DNA of 6,956 nt from the NCBI GenBank assembly GCA_028709565.1, contig JAQVWU010000156.1, positions 1-6,956 of the forward strand. The letters are read 5' to 3'. This DNA is from Eubacteriales bacterium. Its GTDB lineage: Bacteria > Bacillota > Clostridia > Oscillospirales > CAG-272. Positions 1 to 5,822 of this stretch are shown here, in pieces; positions within the stretch are counted from its first letter, which is position 1; each line of letters begins with the position of its first letter. The translations under genes and the position numbers were made by a program. The notes below the pieces were generated by a model. The model searched no databases. It saw only the letters and a list, made by a program, of their open reading frames with translations, and was not told where the DNA came from.

Positions 1-40
1 AACGATTATATATAAAAAAACAAACACAGTACATAAATCT

Positions 41-1066
41 ATGAATACCAATACCAAAAAAATCGTATTTACCTCGGTCAATATCGCCGAGCTGATTGAC
101 ACCCAATGCCGTCCTCCCGGACCCGTCGAGGTGACGGTTGAGATTGCCTATTCCGCCGTCAGCGCCGGAACCGAACGCGCCAATATCACCGGCGATAAAA
201 ATGTCCATATCGGACCGCCCGTTAACGAAGCCCTCTTTCCCCGCGAATCGGGCTACAGCGCCTCGGGCATCGTCGCGGAAACGGGCAGCTCGGTAAAATC
301 GGTCGGGCCGGGCGACCGGGTCGTGGTCTACTGGGGCCGGCACACCGGGCGGATTACAATAAACGAACGCAATGTGGTGAAGATTGAGGACGACGCGCTG
401 CCCCTCACCGAGGCGGCCATGACCATGATAGCCTCTTTTCCGCTGGCTGCGGTGCGCAAGACACGGCTGGAACTGGGCGAACCGGCGATGGTAACTGGTG
501 TGGGTATCCTGGGCATGTTCGCCGTACAGCTCTGCCGCGCCGGCGGGGGCTATCCGGTGATCGCGGCCGACCCGGATGCCGACCGCCGAAAGACGGCCCT
601 GAGACTGGGGGCCGACTATGCCTTTGACCCCGCGAGCCCCGATTTTGCTGACGATGTAAAGGGGGTGTCGGACGGCGGTGTGAGGGTGGTTATTGAGGCG
701 ACAGGCAGGGGGCAGGGTTTTGTTCAGTCCCTCGACTGCATGGCAAGATTCGGACGCATCGCCCTGCTGGGCTGCACGCGCGACCCGAACTTCACCGTGG
801 ACTACTACCGCAAGATACACGGTCCGGGCATTACCGTCATCGGCGCGCATACCCTCGCGCGTCCCGAGCAGGAATCACATCCGGGCTGTTGGACCCACCG
901 CGACGATATAACCGCGCTGCTGCGCCTCATATCGGGCAGGCGCCTGGATTTCGGCGGCATGATCGCAGAGATACACTCCCCGGCCGACGCGCCCGCCGTC
1001 TATAACCGCCTGATCGAAAATCGCTTTCCCATCGGGGTGCTCTTCGACTGGTCAAGAATAAAATAA
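41..1066 (+). CDS. Zinc-less medium-chain dehydrogenase/reductase (SAGTER / BchC-like group)
   Basis: A 341-residue MDR-superfamily oxidoreductase, presumably cytosolic. The N-terminal GroES-like domain covers about residues 1-140 and carries SAGTER at 41-46, where classical zinc alcohol dehydrogenases have their first catalytic-zinc Cys. No structural-zinc Cys cluster is visible, so zinc catalysis is unlikely. The Rossmann domain has VTGVGILG at 151-158 (GxGxxG) and an acidic Asp177 at the end of the next strand, which by family knowledge favours NAD(H). Length is normal. SAGTER-type MDR proteins include the bacteriochlorophyllide dehydrogenase BchC and many sugar-linked dehydrogenases found next to Gfo/Idh/MocA proteins. 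Such a protein follows here after 16 bases, so co-transcription and a shared pathway are likely. The ATG at 41 has no recognisable Shine-Dalgarno in the A-rich 40 bases before it, so the start is supported mainly by homology-like N-terminal length. The substrate is unknown; photosynthetic function is not implied. Confidence 0.85.
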   Translation: MNTNTKKIVFTSVNIAELIDTQCRPPGPVEVTVEIAYSAVSAGTERANITGDKNVHIGPPVNEALFPRESGYSASGIVAETGSSVKSVGPGDRVVVYWGRHTGRITINERNVVKIEDDALPLTEAAMTMIASFPLAAVRKTRLELGEPAMVTGVGILGMFAVQLCRAGGGYPVIAADPDADRRKTALRLGADYAFDPASPDFADDVKGVSDGGVRVVIEATGRGQGFVQSLDCMARFGRIALLGCTRDPNFTVDYYRKIHGPGITVIGAHTLARPEQESHPGCWTHRDDITALLRLISGRRLDFGGMIAEIHSPADAPAVYNRLIENRFPIGVLFDWSRIK

Positions 1067-1082
1067 CGGAGTAAATAAAATC

Positions 1083-2090
1083 ATGAAGAAGATAAGAATC
1101 GGACACCTGGGCACCTATCACGACCACAGCACCGGAATGCTGGATACCATAAAAAAACACCCCGATATATTTGAGATTGTCGGCTATGTTCCCGAATCGG
1201 AGGAACGCTGTAACGCAGTCAGGAATCAGGACTGCTACCGCGATATACCGGTTATGACCGAGGCGGAACTGTTCAGTTCGGGCTGCGACGCCGTTGAGGT
1301 GGAGGGATATGAACTGGACCTGGTCCGCCAGGCCCGCAAATGTATCGACCGCGGCATTCACGTGCATATCGACAAACCCGCCGGCGCGGATGTCGAAGAA
1401 TTCGCCGCGCTGCTCAGGGAGGCAAAGACCAAAGGGCTCACCGTTCAGATGTCATACATGTATCGTTATAACCCCTCGATAAAAGAAGCGCTGCGCCGGG
1501 CGCGGGCCGGAGAACTGGGGCAGGTATACGAGGTGGACGCGCTCATGAACACCCACCACACCCCCGAAAAGCGCGAATGGATGAAGCCCTTCCCCGGCGG
1601 GATAATGTTTTTCCTCGGCTGTCACATGATCGACCTGGTATATCTGTTCAAGGGCATGCCCGACGAGGTAATCCCGCTCAACCGCTGCTCGGGCATGGAC
1701 GGGGTCACCGCCGTCGACCAGGGCTGCGCCATGCTCGGTTACAGCGACGGCGTGTCGATAGCGCGCGCCACCTCCACCGAGGTAGGCGGGTACGGCAGGC
1801 GGCAGCTTGTCATCTGCGGCAGCCGCGCCACCTATGAGATTGAACCGCTGGAAAACCCGACACGGACCTTTTATACCGATGTCAGCTATTCGGCGGCCTA
1901 CGCCAATCGCCGCCGCGAGCTGGAATTCCCGGATTTCGGACGCTATGACAAGATGATGCTGGAGTTTGCCGCATGTGTGAGGGGGGAGAGGGTCAATCCG
2001 TTTACATACGAATACGAGCTCAACGTCCACAAACTGGTGATGAAGGCCTGCGGCGCCGACGTCGATTTAAACAGCCGGTACGGGCTTTAG
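1083..2090 (+). CDS. Gfo/Idh/MocA family oxidoreductase
   Basis: A 335-residue NAD(P)-dependent dehydrogenase-like protein of the glucose-fructose oxidoreductase/inositol dehydrogenase/MocA family. The N-terminal Rossmann domain begins with IGHLGTYHDHS (6-16), a GxxGxxH variant of the dinucleotide loop. IDKPAG at 96-101 is the family (E/D)KP signature, with Lys98 as the expected catalytic lysine. The C-terminal alpha/beta domain holds GGIMFFLGCHMIDL (172-185), whose His181 and Asp184 match the conserved GxHxID active-site motif. Length is typical. The ATG at 1083 is preceded by CGGAG at 1067-1071, with 11 bases between, a usable but loose ribosome binding site. The gene lies 16 bases after the MDR gene, which argues for one transcript and one pathway, probably oxidation or epimerisation of a sugar, cyclitol or amino-sugar derivative. 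The actual substrate cannot be read from the sequence. The final codons overlap a short hairpin. Confidence 0.88.
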   Translation: MKKIRIGHLGTYHDHSTGMLDTIKKHPDIFEIVGYVPESEERCNAVRNQDCYRDIPVMTEAELFSSGCDAVEVEGYELDLVRQARKCIDRGIHVHIDKPAGADVEEFAALLREAKTKGLTVQMSYMYRYNPSIKEALRRARAGELGQVYEVDALMNTHHTPEKREWMKPFPGGIMFFLGCHMIDLVYLFKGMPDEVIPLNRCSGMDGVTAVDQGCAMLGYSDGVSIARATSTEVGGYGRRQLVICGSRATYEIEPLENPTRTFYTDVSYSAAYANRRRELEFPDFGRYDKMMLEFAACVRGERVNPFTYEYELNVHKLVMKACGADVDLNSRYGL

Positions 2091-2097
2091 TGCCGTA
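2079..2097 (+). other. Short inverted repeat across the stop of the Gfo/Idh gene
   Basis: TACGG at 2079-2083 pairs with CCGTA at 2093-2097, enclosing the TAG stop (2088-2090). With a bulged G the stem can extend by one more G-C pair. The stem is short and is followed by mixed A/T sequence (TAAACATATATAAATAC) without a T-run, so it is not a convincing intrinsic terminator. It could slow decay or do nothing. Confidence 0.25.
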
Positions 2098-2142
2098 TAA
2101 ACATATATAAATACAGAAAAATTACAGGAAAGATATATTACT

Positions 2143-3111
2143 ATGAAAGCCATTTTAACGGACGAAAATAAACGGCTCCGCTGGACCGATGTACCCGACC
2201 CGGTAATAAAAACCGACGAGGTATTGATAAAGATACACGCCGCCGCCCTCAACCGGGCCGACCTGATGCAGCGCGACGGCAATTATCCGCCGCCTGAGGG
2301 CTGTCCCGAATGGATGGGACTTGAAATATCCGGTGAAATCATCGAAATGAGCGATGAGGCGGCAAAAAAAAGTCCCCGACAGATCGGGGAGAGGGTGTGC
2401 GCCCTGCTGGGAGGCGGAGGGTATGCCCAGTTTGCGGCGATCCGCCATGACATGTGCCTGCCGGTGCCCGAAAGCTGCAGTATGACCGAAGCCGCCGCCA
2501 TACCCGAAGCCTTCGCAACCTCTTATCTGAATCTCTTTATCGAAGGCGGCGCCAAGGCCGGCGATACCGTTTTCATAACGGCGGGCGGGAGCGGGCTGGC
2601 GAGCGTTATGATCCCCATGGCAAAGGCCTTCGGCATGAAGGCCATCACAACGGTGCGCTCAGGGAAAAAAGCCGAAGCGATAGCCCATTTAAAGGCCGAC
2701 ATCATCGTCAACACCGCCGAGCAACCGGTTGAGGATGTCTTAAAGCATCAGCCGGTCGATGTCGCCATAGACTGTGTGGGCGGCAAAACCATGGGCAGAT
2801 GTCTCCAGTTCATGGAGCGGGGCGGCAGATGGATTGTTATCGCCGCGCTTGACGGCGAACTCAGTGAGATAAATCTGCGGACGGTCTACGCCAAAGGCAT
2901 CCGCATTATCGGCAGCACCCTGCGCTCGCGGGACAATGCCCTAAAGGCGGAGATAATGTCAAAGATACACAGCGAGGTCTATCCCTTCATCGAATCGGGC
3001 CGGGTCCGTCCGACCATATATAAAGTGCTGCCCATTACTCAAGCCGAGGAAGCGCAGGCAATACTGTACCGCAATGAAAACGTTGGCAAGGTAGTCATGA
3101 CGGTTATATAA
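2143..3111 (+). CDS. PIG3-type NAD(P)H:quinone oxidoreductase / zinc-less MDR reductase
   Basis: A 322-residue protein of the quinone oxidoreductase branch of the MDR superfamily, most like the PIG3/TP53I3 group. The N-terminal signature NRADLMQRDGNYPPPEG (37-53) is near-diagnostic of that group. The nucleotide-binding loop is ITAGGSGLAS (145-154), replacing the usual GASGGVG form. GSTLRSR (257-263) in the C-terminal part is also typical. There are no zinc ligands. Known relatives reduce quinones or other alpha,beta-unsaturated carbonyls with NADPH; the natural substrate is generally uncertain, and here too. The ATG at 2143 has AGGA at 2126-2129, a long 13 bases away, so translation initiation looks weak. 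The 52-base gap after the Gfo/Idh gene shows no good promoter or terminator, so it may belong to the same operon. Its 3' end lies only 8 bases from the stop of a convergent gene. Confidence 0.88.
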   Translation: MKAILTDENKRLRWTDVPDPVIKTDEVLIKIHAAALNRADLMQRDGNYPPPEGCPEWMGLEISGEIIEMSDEAAKKSPRQIGERVCALLGGGGYAQFAAIRHDMCLPVPESCSMTEAAAIPEAFATSYLNLFIEGGAKAGDTVFITAGGSGLASVMIPMAKAFGMKAITTVRSGKKAEAIAHLKADIIVNTAEQPVEDVLKHQPVDVAIDCVGGKTMGRCLQFMERGGRWIVIAALDGELSEINLRTVYAKGIRIIGSTLRSRDNALKAEIMSKIHSEVYPFIESGRVRPTIYKVLPITQAEEAQAILYRNENVGKVVMTVI

Positions 3112-3122
3112 ACATACCGTTA
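3098..3122. other. Inverted repeat spanning both convergent stop codons
   Basis: TGACGGT (3098-3104) pairs with ACCGTTA (3116-3122), six Watson-Crick pairs and one G-T pair around an 11-base loop. It covers the TAA of the plus-strand gene (3109-3111) and the TAA of the minus-strand gene (3120-3122). Neither side has a T-run, so a classical intrinsic terminator is not supported. It is the only dyad seen at this junction. Confidence 0.25.
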
Positions 3123-3971
3123 CTCCTGACGGGCCCTTTCGAGCGTTTTGAGGGAGACGCCGTTTTCGTCCTTCCACCGGGCGTTTCCGTTCAAAGACGC
3201 TCCACCGACAAAACCGGCCGCCGCGCTGGGACTGGCAAAAAGAGTGTCGGCCGTCAGTACGTGCTCCGCATTGATTCTGCCGGCGTATTTCGCGCGTGCT
3301 CTGTGCACGCTCTCCGGACAGCTGGCGGTCACCGCGGGGTTGATGACGCTGTCCCTGAGGACCACAAACCCGTCGCCGGTGCGTTTTCCGGCGGCTTTTC
3401 CCTGTCCGTATTCCATATACAGCAAAGGTTCCGACTGCGTATCCGGTGTAATATAGGGATCAAAAATTTTGTGTCCGAGCGTTCCCATGACGATTTTCGC
3501 ATAATCTATGAACTCTTCGAGCTCGCTTTCGGTCTCCTCGGTTATATTGCCCGGGTTGGGGTCGTTGCCGTTTTTCACGGAATAACGGTTCGCCTCCGAC
3601 GCCAGGCTGCAAAAGCGATGTTCCAGATAGCTTATTTCGGTCGGTCCAAAAGAATTATTGATTGTCGTAAACATAACGGTCTCGGTCCAGTAGTCAATGG
3701 CGTTATGCGGCTCCCGAACGCGGAACAACAGCCCCTTGCCGTTTTTACGGCTGCCGGCCTGTCCGATATACACAACCGGACCGTCGCTGTTATCGGTACC
3801 GAACAGGAAATATACCCCGCTCTGCCTGAGAATCTCCATGTTCCTGCACCTGTCAAGGGCGGTACGGGGGATCTTGTATGCGATGCCCGTCCAGTTGGCA
3901 AGGGAGCATTTTATTCTGCCGCCCGGTTCTCCGTCCATCAAAAACAGTTTAATTGTTTTTCCCCGTGCCAT
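3120..3971 (-). CDS. GIY-YIG nuclease family protein with C-terminal DUF4357
   Basis: A 283-residue protein in three parts. Residues about 6-45 (KTIKLFLMDGEPGG... to ...IPRTALDR) form the short N-terminal module common in this protein group. A GIY-YIG domain follows, with GVY at 52-54, YIG at 68-70, arginines Arg84/Arg86 and the metal-binding-type Glu117, then a conserved-looking NGNDPNPGN at 134-142. A C-terminal DUF4357 segment (about 235-279) includes SPSAAAGFVGGASLNG and ends near LKTLERA. All expected catalytic-type residues are present, so an active Mg-dependent DNA endonuclease is plausible. The biological target of this group is not known to me. The ATG at 3971 is preceded by GGGGGCAGGT, a G-rich ribosome binding site. 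The gene starts 18 bases after the kinase stop, so it is probably the last gene of the minus-strand operon. It ends 8 bases from a convergent gene. Confidence 0.85.
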   Translation of the reverse strand: MARGKTIKLFLMDGEPGGRIKCSLANWTGIAYKIPRTALDRCRNMEILRQSGVYFLFGTDNSDGPVVYIGQAGSRKNGKGLLFRVREPHNAIDYWTETVMFTTINNSFGPTEISYLEHRFCSLASEANRYSVKNGNDPNPGNITEETESELEEFIDYAKIVMGTLGHKIFDPYITPDTQSEPLLYMEYGQGKAAGKRTGDGFVVLRDSVINPAVTASCPESVHRARAKYAGRINAEHVLTADTLFASPSAAAGFVGGASLNGNARWKDENGVSLKTLERARQE

Positions 3972-3989
3972 ACCTGCCCCCGTTAATGC

Positions 3990-4988
3990 CTATCTCAGTT
4001 CCCTTTTAATTTTACACTTTGTTTTATCTTCCCCGGTTATTTCCGGGATTATCCCGTTATTATATTTTTCGTAAGCCAGCAGCAGCGCTCCGTATACCGG
4101 TTCATGTTCCGCCTGAAACAATTTCAGGTTTGCAAGATCCCGCAAATTATCTGTTACTGCCTTCTCCAATACAAAACCTTTGCCTTTAAAGGAACCGCCG
4201 CTTAGGACAAACGGTATTTCGATGTTTTCCCAACCGCAGTCCTTTATGCCGCCGCGGATACATTCGGCAAATGCGCGGCCTGTCTGGTTCACAAAGTCTT
4301 CCGCCACCCTGTCTTTTTGCAATACGGCGTCATAAACATAAGGAACAAAATACTGATACGGCAGGGCATTGATGTCCTGCCCGTTTTTGGTCTTCTTCAG
4401 CGCTTCCTCAACGGTAGCCGTCCGGGCGAATTCACAGATATTCTCTGTAAGTATTGTGGGTTCAAGGATTGATATAGCGGAAAGACAGGCGTGCAGAAAC
4501 GCCCGGTATCCCAGTTCCTTTGCTGCCTGATGTTTTATCCTGCCCGCAAGGTCGGTTACAAATCCGCCCTCACCGAAAAGCATTATACCCGTCCCGGTTC
4601 CGGCCGCCATCACTCCGCTCGGTCGTTTGCCTGTCCCCGCTCTCCATGCCCCGTACATGTCGTTATAAACCGAAATGTTTTGTACGGAGCTTCTGCTGCG
4701 CAGGTCATTTTCGAGACCGGTTTGTATTTCATCGTTGTTTACGACTGCCATACACGCGCACAGGGCGTAAACATCGGAAAGAACAAGATTGTTTGCGCTC
4801 AACAGGTTTGCCAGCTGTTTTATCTGCTGCTTCGCATATTTAATAAAAAAATCCGTATTGTCTTTTAAGTCCTTCAAAAATTCGCTGTACCCGGAACCGG
4901 TGCATTTATCGATTAACCGTCCGTTTTCATCGCCGATCAGAATCTCGGTTTTGGAACCGCCCTGATCAACGCCGACAAAATATTTCAT
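3990..4988 (-). CDS. BadF/BadG/BcrA/BcrD-type ATPase, N-acetylglucosamine-kinase-like
   Basis: A 332-residue ASKHA-fold protein. The phosphate-1 loop is VDQGGSKTE (7-15), the likely catalytic aspartate is Asp110 in VYNDMYGA, the phosphate-2 loop is AAGTGTG (128-134), and the adenosine motif is VLSGGSFKG (261-269), followed by EPVYGALLLA (296-305). This pattern fits N-acetylglucosamine kinase and related sugar kinases better than benzoyl-CoA reductase subunits, because no iron-sulfur Cys pair typical of the activator ATPases is seen. The GDEGS-type motif usual after phosphate-2 is not recognisable; residues 145-163 instead read DLAGRIKHQAAKELGYRAF, so the sugar-binding side is divergent and the substrate open. 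The ATG at 4988 has GGGGG at 4996-5000, 7 bases away. The gap after the MerR gene is 31 bases without a terminator. Base composition is lower in G+C than the plus-strand redox genes: 21 of 60 bases in 4801-4860 are G or C. Confidence 0.82.
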   Translation of the reverse strand: MKYFVGVDQGGSKTEILIGDENGRLIDKCTGSGYSEFLKDLKDNTDFFIKYAKQQIKQLANLLSANNLVLSDVYALCACMAVVNNDEIQTGLENDLRSRSSVQNISVYNDMYGAWRAGTGKRPSGVMAAGTGTGIMLFGEGGFVTDLAGRIKHQAAKELGYRAFLHACLSAISILEPTILTENICEFARTATVEEALKKTKNGQDINALPYQYFVPYVYDAVLQKDRVAEDFVNQTGRAFAECIRGGIKDCGWENIEIPFVLSGGSFKGKGFVLEKAVTDNLRDLANLKLFQAEHEPVYGALLLAYEKYNNGIIPEITGEDKTKCKIKRELR

Positions 4989-5019
4989 CGCATAACCCCC
5001 GTTTTATATGCATGGCAAG

Positions 5020-5763
5020 TCATCCGCAGTATATAACCGCCGCGTCACGCAGGAAGGCAGCGCAGCCCGGTGCGATTTTGTCGTAGTACGCGGTGAAACG
5101 CGGGTCATCTGCATAAAGTTGCGTCAGAGCGAGATGCGCCTCTTTGCTGTAGCTGTCCCAGTAAAAGCACAGCCACTTTTTATGCAGTTCGCAGGCCTTG
5201 CCTGCCGGGTCCCCCTGCTCAAGGGCAGCCCTGAGGGCCGCGTTCAGTTCCGCCGTCAGCGTTTCCAGCTCAGCATAACGCTCGGGGCTCATTTTAAGCA
5301 GCCGCGCGTTTGAGCGGCCGACGCGTTCGTCTCCGTATTTTGTCCGTATCTCCTCCCTGTATTGCGCCTCATTGTCTTCTACCTGTTTTTTCAGAAACCC
5401 TTCAAACTTCTCTTTGTCACTCATTACCGTTTCCCCTTTCATTGTTTTAATGGTCTTTTCGGCATTTGATATCAGCAGGTCCAGCCGGCCGCGCTTTGCC
5501 CTCAGAGCGGACAGGTGGTTCTCCAGCGCCGTCATCCGGTCAAAATCCGCCGTCTCCAGTATCTTCTTAATATCCGCCAGCGGCATGGCGAGTTCGCGGT
5601 AGAAAAGAATCTGCTGCAGTCTGTCCACCTCCTTTTGACCGTATATGCGATAACCGTTTGGGCTGACGCGGCAGGGAGGAAGCAGACCGCATTGATCGTA
5701 ATACCGCAGCGTCCGTGTACTGACCCCCGCCGTTTTTGCCAGCTCGTTGATTGTGTATTCCAA
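5020..5763 (-). CDS. TipA/Mta-like MerR-family regulator with TipAS ligand-binding domain
   Basis: A 247-residue transcriptional activator. Residues 1-70 are the winged helix-turn-helix of MerR proteins (TINELAKTAGVSTRTLRYYD at 4-23, then GLLPPCRVSPNGYRIY). A dimerisation helix runs through about 75-112, and the TipAS antibiotic-recognition domain covers about 114-245, with SDKEKFEGF, EIRTKYGDE, SNARLLKMSP and LYADDPRFTAYYDKIAPG. Known relatives (TipAL, Mta) bind hydrophobic or peptide drugs and activate their own promoter and transport genes. The start is TTG at 5763-5761, chosen because the MerR N-terminus begins right there and AGGGGGTGA sits 7 bases upstream. The position around 204-205 (DSYSKEAH), near where I recall TipAL having its thiostrepton-capturing Cys, has no Cys, so the ligand is probably not captured as in TipAL. 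It leads the operon containing the kinase and nuclease genes. Confidence 0.93.
   Translation of the reverse strand: MEYTINELAKTAGVSTRTLRYYDQCGLLPPCRVSPNGYRIYGQKEVDRLQQILFYRELAMPLADIKKILETADFDRMTALENHLSALRAKRGRLDLLISNAEKTIKTMKGETVMSDKEKFEGFLKKQVEDNEAQYREEIRTKYGDERVGRSNARLLKMSPERYAELETLTAELNAALRAALEQGDPAGKACELHKKWLCFYWDSYSKEAHLALTQLYADDPRFTAYYDKIAPGCAAFLRDAAVIYCG
5422..5439 (-). promoter_or_regulatory. Internal ribosome binding site and ATG for a free TipAS-domain protein
   Basis: Within the MerR gene, the minus strand reads AAAGGGGAAACGGTAATG. The AAGGGG can pair with the 16S rRNA tail through one G-U pair and ends 8 bases before ATG 5424-5422. This ATG is Met114, immediately before SDKEKFEGF, the start of the TipAS domain. 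Translation from here would give a 134-residue protein with the ligand-binding half but no DNA-binding half. In Streptomyces lividans, tipA is known to make a full-length TipAL and an internally initiated TipAS of closely similar size. That this internal start is used here is inference. Confidence 0.6.
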
Positions 5764-5776
5764 TGTATCACCCCCT
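5761..5776 (-). promoter_or_regulatory. Ribosome binding site and TTG start of the MerR-type gene
   Basis: The minus strand reads AGGGGGTGATACATTG. The AGGGGGTGA block matches the anti-Shine-Dalgarno tail with a single G-U pair and sits at good spacing before TTG. No ATG or GTG nearby gives a better N-terminus. The predicted transcription start (about 5775-5777) would leave a leader of only about a dozen bases, so the Shine-Dalgarno would lie at the very 5' end of the mRNA. Confidence 0.75.
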
Positions 5777-5782
5777 GCAGCA

Positions 5783-5813
5783 ATTATAGACCATTACGTT
5801 ACGTCAATGTCAA
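5783..5813 (-). promoter_or_regulatory. MerR-type promoter, -35 and -10 with 19-bp spacer
   Basis: On the minus strand, TTGACA (5813-5808) and TATAAT (5788-5783) are both perfect sigma-70/sigma-A consensus boxes. They are separated by exactly 19 bases (5807-5789). Promoters of MerR-family activators characteristically have 19-20 bp spacers that keep the boxes out of phase until the bound activator twists the DNA. The promoter reads into the MerR-type gene and probably through the kinase and nuclease genes, which points to autoregulation. The -35 box is followed directly by a second TTGACG. Confidence 0.8.
5792..5809. promoter_or_regulatory. Candidate MerR operator dyad inside the promoter spacer
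   Basis: The minus strand reads CATTGACGTAACGTAATG. Apart from one extra G after CATT, this is a perfect palindrome of the form CATT-ACGT-A-ACGT-AATG. It lies mostly between the -35 and -10 boxes, where MerR-family dimers bind. Its centre is about two bases toward the -35 box from the exact middle of the spacer, so the true operator may extend differently. Confidence 0.5.
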
Positions 5814-5822
5814 TAGGTTTTT

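Noticed and set aside
41..1066. Assignment as BchC (bacteriochlorophyll synthesis)
   Set aside because: Only the general SAGTER-type fold is shared. No other photosynthesis gene is present, and the gene pairs with a Gfo/Idh oxidoreductase.
1452..2030. 192-codon minus-strand reading frame inside the Gfo/Idh gene
   Set aside because: It lies wholly within a well-supported gene, has no family features, and such frames are common in G+C-rich DNA.
3098..3122. Bidirectional intrinsic terminator between the convergent genes
   Set aside because: The stem is only seven pairs with an 11-base loop and no T-run on either strand. It is listed only as an inverted repeat.
3261..3986. 241-codon plus-strand reading frame opposite the GIY-YIG gene
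   Set aside because: The opposite strand encodes clear GIY-YIG and DUF4357 motifs. This frame has no recognisable domain and no ribosome binding site, so it is an antisense shadow.
4491..4868. Two overlapping plus-strand frames opposite the kinase gene
   Set aside because: They overlap the kinase phosphate loops in antisense and have no domain or initiation signal.
3990..4988. Activator ATPase of a 2-hydroxyacyl-CoA dehydratase or benzoyl-CoA reductase
   Set aside because: These activators carry a conserved Cys pair for a bridging [4Fe-4S] cluster and sit beside dehydratase subunits; neither is seen here.
5802..5807. Second TTGACG as the -35 box of the MerR promoter
   Set aside because: It would leave only 13 bases to TATAAT, too short for the polymerase. 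TTGACA at 5808-5813 gives the MerR-typical 19.
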